Source of the DNA: an uncultured Acetatifactor sp.
GTDB lineage: Bacteria > Bacillota > Clostridia > Lachnospirales > Lachnospiraceae
Reading direction: 5' to 3'
NCBI GenBank assembly: GCA_949840885.1
Contig: CATKYJ010000036.1
Location: forward strand, 1-45,906
Length of the DNA: 45,906 nucleotides
The notes beneath the pieces are model-generated. The model made no database searches. It saw only the letters and a list, made by a program, of their open reading frames with translations, and was not told the origin of the DNA. Shown one piece after another: positions 34,074-41,743 of the stretch. A program made the position numbers and the translations under genes. Position 1 is the first letter of the stretch. Every line of letters starts with the position of its first letter.

Positions 34074-35549
34074 ATGAAGAAGATTTTCAAGAAGCGGAAC
34101 TACATTTTGGCGGGAGTAGTAGGCGCGGTGGTGATCGTGGCAGTGATCGTGCTGGCCTGCCGCCAGGTGGCCAGAAGCAATGAAGTCAAGAGCAGCATAG
34201 AGATGGGAGACCGCTATCTGTCAGAGATGGACTACGAGCAGGCGGTAGTAGCCTATGAGGCAGCCATCGACATTGATCCGAAGAATGTAGAGGCGAACCT
34301 GGGCCTGGCAGAGGCTTATGAGGGGCGGCAGATGTACGCTTACGCGGAAGCCGTCTATCAGAACATGCTGGAGAACGATGACACCCAGGCGGAAATCTAT
34401 GAGAAGCTGGCGAGCCTCTATATGCAGCAGAATAAGCTGGAAGAGGCAAAGGAGGTTCTGCAGCAGGCAGTGGAGCGGCTGGAGAGCGAAGAACTCACCA
34501 TGCTCTATGAGGTGACCCGCCCCGAACCTCCAGGGACAAGCTATGATGCAGGAGCCTACGAAGAGCGCATCAAGGTCGAACTGCTGCCCGCCCAGGCAGG
34601 CGACACCATTTATTATACTTTGGACGGCACAGTGCCCGATACCGGCTCGAAAATCTACGACGAGCCGATCATTTTAAAGAACGGCGTCACCGCCGTCAAG
34701 GCCATTGTGGTGAACACAGCGGGGTATCAGAGCGATATCGCGTCATACGAATATGATATCCGGATACGGACGGTGGAGGTAACACTGGAGGAGCCTGTGA
34801 TCGAGCAAGTTGTGCGTGAGGCGCTGGACATCCCTTACGAGGAACCCATCCATAATGACGACATAGAACAGGTCACGCAGCTTTACCTTGTGGGAGAGGG
34901 GCTGCGGACAATAAGGGACGAGCACAGCGTGTATCTGGAGGAGACCCAGTATTCCGTAGACGGATATGTCAACGGAATTTATGGGCAGGGGGTGATATCT
35001 TCCTTGGACGATTTGCGGTATATGCCTTTTCTGGAGAAAGTGGCGATAGAATACCAGCCTGAACTGGACATCAGCGCTTTGGCGGACTGCGCCGGGGTGA
35101 AAGAACTTTCGCTGGTAGGGGATCATCTGAGCAGCCGGGATATTGGAGCGCTGAGGGGCATGACGCAGCTTGTGAAACTCAATTTGGGCTGGAATGAAAT
35201 TGATGATATCTCAGCGCTGTCGGGACTTACGGAACTGACATCCCTGGGCGTGTGGGGAAATAACATCAGGAACATACAGCCTGCGGCGGGCTTAAAGGAG
35301 CTTATCTATTTTGACTTTTCAGACAATCAGGTGGCGGATATTTCGCCCCTGGCGGAACTGACAAAGATCCGGCAGCTGTGGATGTACCACAACCAGGTGA
35401 CGGACATAAGCGCCATAGCAAATCTGGGAGAACTGCACGTGCTGATGCTTTGGGACAATCCTGTGGAAAATCCGGAAGCGGCGCGGAGCATTTATCCTCA
35501 TTTGACCAGGCTGGACGTGGATCTGCTAAACTTAGGCGCGGAACAATGA
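34074..35549 (+). CDS. membrane-anchored TPR-LRR protein
   Basis: A 491-residue type II membrane protein: basic N-terminus, helix at about 10-29, extracytoplasmic TPRs (about 38-145, MGDRYLSEMDYEQAVVAYEAA), a chitobiase-like/FN3-like domain (about 165-235, YYTLDGTVPDTGSKIYDEPI), and internalin-like leucine-rich repeats to the end (LNLGWNEIDDISALSGL and similar). The start is ATG 74 of the 34000 block because homology and the hydrophobic segment begin there; a TTG at 34041 is in frame. It shares the TM-TPR design of the first locus gene. LRRs suggest protein or host-surface binding. Confidence 0.8.
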   Translation: MKKIFKKRNYILAGVVGAVVIVAVIVLACRQVARSNEVKSSIEMGDRYLSEMDYEQAVVAYEAAIDIDPKNVEANLGLAEAYEGRQMYAYAEAVYQNMLENDDTQAEIYEKLASLYMQQNKLEEAKEVLQQAVERLESEELTMLYEVTRPEPPGTSYDAGAYEERIKVELLPAQAGDTIYYTLDGTVPDTGSKIYDEPIILKNGVTAVKAIVVNTAGYQSDIASYEYDIRIRTVEVTLEEPVIEQVVREALDIPYEEPIHNDDIEQVTQLYLVGEGLRTIRDEHSVYLEETQYSVDGYVNGIYGQGVISSLDDLRYMPFLEKVAIEYQPELDISALADCAGVKELSLVGDHLSSRDIGALRGMTQLVKLNLGWNEIDDISALSGLTELTSLGVWGNNIRNIQPAAGLKELIYFDFSDNQVADISPLAELTKIRQLWMYHNQVTDISAIANLGELHVLMLWDNPVENPEAARSIYPHLTRLDVDLLNLGAEQ

Positions 35550-35624
35550 ACGAGAGGTAAAGACAAAAAGGCCTGCGCCGGTGGTGAAATCGCGCGTAAG
35601 ACGTGTCAGGGGAGATAAGACGGA

Positions 35625-37775
35625 ATGAAAAAGAAGACAAAGTACATTATCATTGCGGCTGCTGTTTTAGGTGTGGCGGCTGCTGTATGCGGAGGCATTT
35701 TTGCCTGGAAGATCCATAAAAAGAACGCCTTGATCGAGCAGCAGAATTATGTTGCATCCAAGCTGCTGGAACTGGGCGAATATGAGCAGGGGAGGATACT
35801 GTCCGCACAGACGGAACAGATGAAAGCGAACGCTGTGTCTGAAAGGCTGCTGGTGCTGGCGGCGGGATTCCAGACAGACTACGAGGTCGGAGTTATTTAC
35901 GCGGACAAATACCTGGAACAGGGGGAGGATAAGATCATCTCCTCCGCGAAGAAGATCTATGAGGAAACCCTGAAAGCAGCAGAGGAGGCGGACCTGTCGG
36001 CACAGTTTTATGTTGACAAGGCGGAAGAAGCGCGGCAGAAGCTGCTGCCTTTGCTGCTGCAGGTTCAAAACGGCATATCGGCCGGAAAGAATGACGAGAG
36101 AATCCTTGCCGTTGTGGATATGATGTCCGGCAGAGGGGATGCGGCTACGGCAGCTATCCTGGAAGATGACGATTCGCTGCTGTCCCAGAGAGCGCAGGTC
36201 GCCTATGCCGTCCAGACGGGCGATTATGGAAAAGCATATGAGAAAGCGGAAGAACTCTATCTGGAAAGCAGTACCTTTGAAAACAGGGCGCGTGTGGCGA
36301 ACCTTTCCGTGGCGCAGGGAACATATGCAGCGGAGGACGAAAAAACGGCAAAGCTTCAGGAGAGGCAGGCCAAACTGGGCCAGGATCTGCGGGAATTGGA
36401 GGGGCAATACGCCCAGGAAACCCTCAATTCAAAGAAAAACAAACTTATCCAGAGAATCGAGGATTTGCAGAGAGAGATTTCGGAGCTTGAGCAGGAAATC
36501 AATGCCATTCCGGCCCTGAAAGCCATCAATTTTATGGAGACGACCACTCCCATTAAGGAACGGAATACAGTGGCGTACAAAATAGAGATCGCGCAGCTGT
36601 ACTATAAGGCAGGACGCAGCGATCAGGCAAGGGAATACCTGACAGAGGTAATCAGGGATGACCAGACGGACGCAGACCCGGTCAGCCTGATTTTCGCGGA
36701 TTTCCTGAGGGTATGTACGAACAATGATCTGCAGGCTAATTGGTCCTATATGCCTACGGAGTACAGTGATGTCAGGGTATTGTGGAACCGCCTGGTGCAG
36801 CTGCTGGGTTTTGTGGAGGATCCTTATCAGTATGATGCGACCCCCTTTTATAATTTTGTACGAAATCTCCTGGACGAACTGTATAACGGACTGATCATCA
36901 GAAACATTGATGCCACAGACTTCCCCACAGTGCGGGTGACGGTAAATGTAGCCATGGAAACAGAGCGCACCCTGGAGAAGCAGGATTTTTCATTGGTGGA
37001 GATGGGGGAAGACCTAAAAGAATTCGAACTTTTGAACATAGAAGAACTGAAAGATACACAGACCATGTCAGTTGTCCTGGTGGTGGATCACAGCGGAAGC
37101 ATGGACGGCCCCCCGATGGAAGACACCAAGCAGGCGGTGGCCAATTTCGTAAAAAATATAAATGAGACCATCGGAGTGGGACTGGTAATTTTTGACGACA
37201 GCGCGCAGTTGGTGGAGCCGGTCTCGGAGAACAAAAGAGGCGTCCTGCAGGGTATAGCGTCAGTGCATGCAGACGGCGGTACGAATATCTACTCCGGACT
37301 GAAGATGGCGGGGGAGGCAATAGAGACAAGGGAAGGCAGACGGGTAGTTATCTTGCTGTCCGATGGGGCGGACGGAAACACCGAGATGATAGATGAAGTT
37401 TTAGAGGAACTGGTGCGCAAACAAATCTACGTATATACCATCGGATTCGGCGGTGCGGACACAGAGTATTTGAGTTACATCGCCCGAAAATGCGGCGGGA
37501 AATTTATTCAGGCGGATTCCAGCAGCATGCTGGGAGAGATCTACGCCAGTGTCGGGGAATACATGGTAAATGATTATGTGATAGAATTTAACGTAATTAC
37601 AAAACCGGAAGAATTTACCAGAACCATTAAAGTCCTGACGGATATGAACGATGCATTTGCAGAGCGGGCATACCATGTGGGCGTGCCCTATGACGAAATC
37701 CAGGCGGAGCAGAACAAGCCTCCATTGGCGGATTATTTCCAGCAGGTGGGCGGTTCGGCTATGGAGACAGAGTAA
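35625..37775 (+). CDS. membrane-anchored vWA protein with coiled coil
   Basis: A 716-residue type II membrane protein: helix at about 6-28, an outer helical TPR-like region (30-230), a coiled coil (about 240-305), more helices, and a vWA domain (about 482-650) with MIDAS DHSGS (488-492), a Thr in ADGGTNIY and LLSDGADG. GGGGAGATAAG precedes the ATG. It is the second vWA protein of the locus; unlike the first it has no FHA. It may act as an outer assembly or adhesion subunit. Confidence 0.82.
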   Translation: MKKKTKYIIIAAAVLGVAAAVCGGIFAWKIHKKNALIEQQNYVASKLLELGEYEQGRILSAQTEQMKANAVSERLLVLAAGFQTDYEVGVIYADKYLEQGEDKIISSAKKIYEETLKAAEEADLSAQFYVDKAEEARQKLLPLLLQVQNGISAGKNDERILAVVDMMSGRGDAATAAILEDDDSLLSQRAQVAYAVQTGDYGKAYEKAEELYLESSTFENRARVANLSVAQGTYAAEDEKTAKLQERQAKLGQDLRELEGQYAQETLNSKKNKLIQRIEDLQREISELEQEINAIPALKAINFMETTTPIKERNTVAYKIEIAQLYYKAGRSDQAREYLTEVIRDDQTDADPVSLIFADFLRVCTNNDLQANWSYMPTEYSDVRVLWNRLVQLLGFVEDPYQYDATPFYNFVRNLLDELYNGLIIRNIDATDFPTVRVTVNVAMETERTLEKQDFSLVEMGEDLKEFELLNIEELKDTQTMSVVLVVDHSGSMDGPPMEDTKQAVANFVKNINETIGVGLVIFDDSAQLVEPVSENKRGVLQGIASVHADGGTNIYSGLKMAGEAIETREGRRVVILLSDGADGNTEMIDEVLEELVRKQIYVYTIGFGGADTEYLSYIARKCGGKFIQADSSSMLGEIYASVGEYMVNDYVIEFNVITKPEEFTRTIKVLTDMNDAFAERAYHVGVPYDEIQAEQNKPPLADYFQQVGGSAMETE

Positions 37776-37797
37776 AGGAGGCGGAAGAAGAGACTTG

Positions 37798-38523
37798 ATG
37801 CAGGATGAGAAGAAGATGGAAGAGATAGAGGATAAAGCGGAGGAAAGAACCGGAGCGGAACCGGAAAAACCGGAAGAGGCAAAAGAAAGAGCCGGAGAAG
37901 AGCAGGAGACAGAAATGTCTTCGGATAAAAAGCCGGAAGTTGCAGAAGAAACAGAAAAGCTGGCAGAAGTTGCAGATAAAGCGGATAAAAGGCCGGAAGA
38001 AGCAGAAGAAGCAGAGAAGCCGGAAGCTGCGGAAGCAGAGAAACCCAAAGAGGCTGCAGAGAAGCCGGAGAAAAAGCCAAAACCTGCAAAAGAAACAGAG
38101 AAACCGGAAGCGGCTGCAGAAAAAAAGGCTGGAAAGGACGGCGAAGAAGACAAGCCCGGTGGAGGGAAAGCCGAAAACAGGAAGCGCGAAAGCGAGAAAA
38201 TCAAAGATAAGAAAAGCAAGAATAAGAAAGACAAAAAAGAGAAAGTTGAGAATGAGGAGGGAAAAGAGAAAAGGAGCGGAGCGGTCAGAAAATGGATAAT
38301 TGGCTGCGTGGAACTGGCTGCTGCGTTTGCCCTGGCGGCAGTGTCCGTCCGGCTGTTTCTGAATACAAAAGGAACCCAACTGTTGCACGTCAGCGTGACA
38401 GTCGGGCGCATCAGCCGATACTACTGGATATTCCTGTTAGCAGCCATGGCGGCCGCAGTGGCTGGGCTGGTTACGCTGAAGCGCGTTCGTACAGCGAAAA
38501 AGCAGGACGAAAAGGCAGTATAA
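37798..38523 (+). CDS. Lys/Glu-rich protein with two C-terminal membrane helices
   Basis: A 241-residue protein. Residues 1-160 are almost only Glu, Lys, Ala and Pro in irregular repeats of the EKPEEAEEA kind; two membrane helices follow at about 169-187 and 210-228, with both ends likely cytoplasmic. The start is ATG 37798; AAAGGAGG lies 16 bases upstream, which is far, so a TTG at 37795 or weak AGAAGAGA site may be used. The frame is open further upstream only as overlap with the vWA gene. The function is unknown. It is the last gene of the locus before the terminator. Confidence 0.65.
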   Translation: MQDEKKMEEIEDKAEERTGAEPEKPEEAKERAGEEQETEMSSDKKPEVAEETEKLAEVADKADKRPEEAEEAEKPEAAEAEKPKEAAEKPEKKPKPAKETEKPEAAAEKKAGKDGEEDKPGGGKAENRKRESEKIKDKKSKNKKDKKEKVENEEGKEKRSGAVRKWIIGCVELAAAFALAAVSVRLFLNTKGTQLLHVSVTVGRISRYYWIFLLAAMAAAVAGLVTLKRVRTAKKQDEKAV

Positions 38524-38550
38524 AGTAATTTGTGATTTTGGTAAAAAATG

Positions 38551-38607
38551 ACTCCTTTTTGATAAGAATCAGGATATGGAGATTCTTATCGAAAAGGAGT
38601 ATTTTTT
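38551..38607. terminator. strong bidirectional terminator ending the secretion locus
   Basis: A 20-bp stem, ACTCCTTTTTGATAAGAATC (38551-38570) and its near-perfect complement at 38581-38600, with a 10-base loop. TTTTTT follows on the plus strand (38602-38607) and A6 lies before it (38543-38548), so it can also end minus-strand transcripts from 38624. Confidence 0.95.
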
Positions 38608-38623
38608 AATATTTTTCCCTTTC

Positions 38624-39901
38624 CTATATGAATTTATCCAATTCCGCCTCCACCTGAGGCATCTTCTTCACTTTCGGGTCACGGAAGATTTCTCCCCTGG
38701 CCACCACCATGCTCAGGTTTCTTAAGACGGACAAGTCGTCCAGCGGATTGCCGGCGCACACGATGAAGTCGGCACATTTGCCGGCCTCAATGCTTCCGGT
38801 GACAGCTCCAATGCCTGCAATCTCGGCATTGCGTCTGGTAGCAGTATGTAAGGCGAAAGAATTGGACACCCCGCAGCATTTATGGAAGTACTGCAATTCT
38901 CGCCACATGTCGTAATGGGTCACATAAGGGCATCCGGTGTCCGTGCCCAGGCCCACGGGGATGTCGTTTGCCAGGCACTGCTTCGCGCACTCTATGATGC
39001 CGTGGAAGACCACCTCCCCATTGTAGCGCTCCATTTCCGTCACGTGGCTGACCTGGGGGTCGAAGAGGGCATAGGGCAGTGCAGGGGAAAGCGTGGCTAC
39101 ATGGACGGCGCCCCGCTCTTTGAACAGGCGCAGGGTCTCCGCCGTAGGTTTCGCGCCATGCTCTATGGTGTCCACACCGTTTTCCAGGGCCACCTGCATT
39201 CCCTGGGGGCTTTCCACATGGGCGGCCACATGGAATCCCAGCTTATGCGCCTCATCGCAGGCGCTCTTTACAATGGCAGGGGCCATCTTCAGCACGCCCG
39301 GCTCCCCTTTTACTGTGGCGTCCAGCACGCCTCCTGTAACCATAAGCTTGATCAAGTCAGGCTTGTCTTTGGCGATTTTGCGCACATACTCCACAGCCTC
39401 ACCCGGGGTGGTGGCCTCATAGGCCAAAGAGCCTGCCATATGGCCGCCCGGCACAGAGATTGCCATATTTCCGGCCAGAATCCGGGGGCCTGCAGCCTTG
39501 CCCGCCAAAATCAGGTCGCGGATCCAGGTGTCATAATTTTCCACGCCGCCTACAGAGCGGAAAGTGGTGACGCCGCTGAGCAGTTCCATGCGGCAGTAGG
39601 ACTTGTACATATGCTCCATATACTTGCGCGTCAAGGCATTGGCTGTAGCGAACTTTACGCTCTTTTTGGCGTCCATGGGCTTATTCCGGGGCTTTCCGCT
39701 GGCCGGGATATGGACATGGAGGTTGATGAGCCCCGGCATCAGGTACTGCCCGCCCAGGTCGATGACTTCATAGCCGTCCAGGCTGCATTCCTCCAGGACG
39801 TCCGTGATCCGGTCGTCCTCCACCAGCACGGTTACGCCCTGCCTTGGGATCATGTTCTCACTGCCGTCCAAGAGGACCAGATTGGTAAATGCTTTTTTCA
39901 T
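38624..39901 (-). CDS. metal-dependent amidohydrolase
   Basis: A 425-residue amidohydrolase of the imidazolonepropionase/prolidase-like group. The metal ligands are visible: HVH (62-64), Lys185 in DLIKLMVTGG (probably carboxylated), His228 in HVAAHVE, His248 in TIEHG and Asp321 in GTDTG. Composite beta-sandwich segments flank the barrel. Related enzymes hydrolyse cyclic or Xaa-Pro-type substrates; the true substrate cannot be read from sequence. The gene is the last minus-strand gene, ended by the terminator at 38551-38607. AGGTGA precedes ATG 39901. Confidence 0.88.
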   Translation of the reverse strand: MKKAFTNLVLLDGSENMIPRQGVTVLVEDDRITDVLEECSLDGYEVIDLGGQYLMPGLINLHVHIPASGKPRNKPMDAKKSVKFATANALTRKYMEHMYKSYCRMELLSGVTTFRSVGGVENYDTWIRDLILAGKAAGPRILAGNMAISVPGGHMAGSLAYEATTPGEAVEYVRKIAKDKPDLIKLMVTGGVLDATVKGEPGVLKMAPAIVKSACDEAHKLGFHVAAHVESPQGMQVALENGVDTIEHGAKPTAETLRLFKERGAVHVATLSPALPYALFDPQVSHVTEMERYNGEVVFHGIIECAKQCLANDIPVGLGTDTGCPYVTHYDMWRELQYFHKCCGVSNSFALHTATRRNAEIAGIGAVTGSIEAGKCADFIVCAGNPLDDLSVLRNLSMVVARGEIFRDPKVKKMPQVEAELDKFI

Positions 39902-39951
39902 AGGTCACCTCATATGTTTCACAATAAATGCTGTCGCTGTTCAATGAACCC

Positions 39952-39980
39952 ATTATATCCGCTTTCCGGGAAAAGTGCAA
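39952..39980 (-). promoter_or_regulatory. promoter of the amidohydrolase gene
   Basis: On the minus strand TTGCAC (39980-39975), a 17-base spacer and a perfect TATAAT (39957-39952), with the gene starting about 50 bases downstream at 39901. Confidence 0.8.
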
Positions 39981-40054
39981 TGGGGAGAAAGAATCCTGCC
40001 CTGCGGCGGCATGCGGTCACGCTCTGCGGTTCCCGCGCCGGGGGCGGCAGGGCG

Positions 40055-40097
40055 AAAAACAGCCGGGACATGCGAAAAAACCCCGCACTCCCGGCTG
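40055..40097 (-). terminator. flagellin gene terminator
   Basis: Minus strand: CAGCCGGGA (40097-40089) pairs with TCCCGGCTG (40068-40060), followed by five T (40059-40055). It ends the transcript of the flagellin-like gene 20 bases past its stop. Confidence 0.85.
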
Positions 40098-40118
40098 CTT
40101 TAACCCCTTTTCAATCTC

Positions 40119-40877
40119 CTACTGGAACAGCTTCAGCACCATAGAATCCTGATTCATCTGCTTCTTCAGCATCAGATTCCTGTATTCGCTGAGCAGATCT
40201 TCTTTCTTCTTTTCCGAAATGGCCTTAGGCATATCCAGATCTTCAATGCGGCTCCTGGCGCTTAACTGATCCAGGCTGGCCCCTGTATTGTAATTATAGG
40301 AATGTTCCAGCCGGTTGGTGGAAGCGCCCAGGCTGCTCCTCTGGTTTGCCACCTTGCTGATAGCGTCGTCAATATCGTCCAGGCTGAACTTTTTCGTCAC
40401 ATCGAAATCGGCAATGCCCAATGCTTCCAGTGTGGAATTGGCCATGCCGATGCGCATGCCGCTTCCGTCCGGGTTGGTTGCAATGTGCATGTCGGCCATG
40501 CTGCCGTCCAAGAGTTTCTGCTCGTTTAGGGAAGTGGTCTTGGACATGGACTGGATGCCTTCCTTTAACTGATTGATCTCATCCTGATAATACTTTTTAT
40601 CCGAAGCGGAAGCGAGACCGTTCATGGAACGCAGAGCCAAATCCCGGATCCTCTGCAGATAATCCATTACGCCGCCCAACGCGCCGTCAGCCACATTCAG
40701 GGCACCCATGCCCTCTTTTGCGTTCTGCGCTCCTACGTTCAGCCCGGTCTCCTGGGCCTGCATCTTCTTGCCAATGGCAAGTCCGGCCGCATCGTCCGCG
40801 GCAGTATTAATCCTTTTGCCGCTGGAAATATGAGAATAGGAATTATAAATTCCACTGGTTACAGTCATACTACTCAT
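40119..40877 (-). CDS. short orphan flagellin-like protein
   Basis: A 252-residue flagellin lacking the variable D2/D3 domains. The N-terminal D1 segment is clear (SSGKRINTAADDAAGLAIG from residue 18, LQRIRDLALRSMNG at 74-87), as is the C-terminal coiled part (EDLDMPKAISEKKKEDLL). It has only 17 residues before SSGKRI, while usual flagellins have about 30, and a C-terminus ending in LKLFQ. GGAGG precedes the ATG. The promoter is sigma-A type, not sigma-D, and no motility genes are present, so it may be a secreted or surface protein rather than a filament of a normal flagellum. Confidence 0.85.
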   Translation of the reverse strand: MSSMTVTSGIYNSYSHISSGKRINTAADDAAGLAIGKKMQAQETGLNVGAQNAKEGMGALNVADGALGGVMDYLQRIRDLALRSMNGLASASDKKYYQDEINQLKEGIQSMSKTTSLNEQKLLDGSMADMHIATNPDGSGMRIGMANSTLEALGIADFDVTKKFSLDDIDDAISKVANQRSSLGASTNRLEHSYNYNTGASLDQLSARSRIEDLDMPKAISEKKKEDLLSEYRNLMLKKQMNQDSMVLKLFQ

Positions 40878-40957
40878 AACGGAACCTCCTTTTCCCTGTT
40901 TTTATACAACAATAAAAGCACATAACCTTTCTTTCTTATCTGCTTTTCTTACTTCCC

Positions 40958-40986
40958 ATTATACATTTTCTTTCCAGAATTTTCAA
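40958..40986 (-). promoter_or_regulatory. promoter of the flagellin-like gene
   Basis: Minus strand: TTGAAA (40986-40981), 17-base spacer, TATAAT (40963-40958). Strong sigma-A match; no sigma-D (TAAA-N15-GCCGATAA) pattern is seen. The leader is about 70 bases. Confidence 0.85.
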
Positions 40987-41182
40987 CTGGAATTTTCAAT
41001 TTCTTCAATTTTGTGTTATCCTTAAAAGAAAAATAAAAAATTTTATATTTTGTGCAATGCCCCTTTGTTTTTTGGTGTCTATATAAGTGAAAGGCCTTGA
41101 TAATACCATGGGCAGGCACCCATGCCATCCGGCATTTCGTGCCCTGCATAAGGATATCCTACAACAGAGAAAGGAGGAGGCG

Positions 41183-41743
41183 ATGAAAGACGAGGAAATA
41201 ATCGATCTGTATTGGAAGCGGGACGAACAGGCCATTGCGGCAACTGCTGACAAGTACGGCGCCTACTGCCGCACCATTTCCTACAACATCCTGCACAGCA
41301 ATGAGGATGCCCAGGAATGCGTCAACGATACCTGGCTGGGTGCCTGGAAATCTATGCCGCCCAAACGTCCCGGCCGATTGTCCGCCTATCTGGGGAAAAT
41401 CACCCGCAACCTTTCGCTGAACCGGGCCAGGCACAATCTCACCGAAAAGCGCGGCCTTGGACAGACCGAACTGGTATTGTCCGAACTGGAAGACTGCATT
41501 CCGGCAGAGAATACGGTGGAACAGATCATCAATGAAATGGCTCTGAGCCAATCCATCAACCAATTCCTGCGCGCGCAGCTCAGGCAGAAGCGCAATATCT
41601 TCATCCGCCGGTACTGGTACCTTTATCCCATACGGGACATTGCCGCGGCTTATGACATGAGCGAAAGCAAAGTGGCGTCTTTGCTTTTCCGGATGCGAAA
41701 CGATTTGAAATCATACCTTGAAAGGGAGGGAATTGTCCTATGA
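41183..41743 (+). CDS. ECF-type RNA polymerase sigma factor
   Basis: A 186-residue sigma-70 family factor with region 2 (about 20-85, including DAQECVNDTWLGAWKSMPP) and region 4 (about 130-180, IRDIAAAYDMSESKVASLLFRMR). ATG 41183 follows AAGGAGGAGG; upstream codons in frame are leader. Its stop overlaps the ATG of the next gene by 4 bases (ATGA), so the sigma factor and its regulator are translated together. It may read a TATATAA-containing promoter at 41080-41086, which is autoregulation by inference. Confidence 0.88.
   Translation: MKDEEIIDLYWKRDEQAIAATADKYGAYCRTISYNILHSNEDAQECVNDTWLGAWKSMPPKRPGRLSAYLGKITRNLSLNRARHNLTEKRGLGQTELVLSELEDCIPAENTVEQIINEMALSQSINQFLRAQLRQKRNIFIRRYWYLYPIRDIAAAYDMSESKVASLLFRMRNDLKSYLEREGIVL

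Noticed and set aside
38882..40144. 420-codon plus-strand frame opposite the amidohydrolase
   Set aside because: The minus-strand protein has all catalytic residues in order; the plus-strand translation is His/Arg-rich with no family resemblance.
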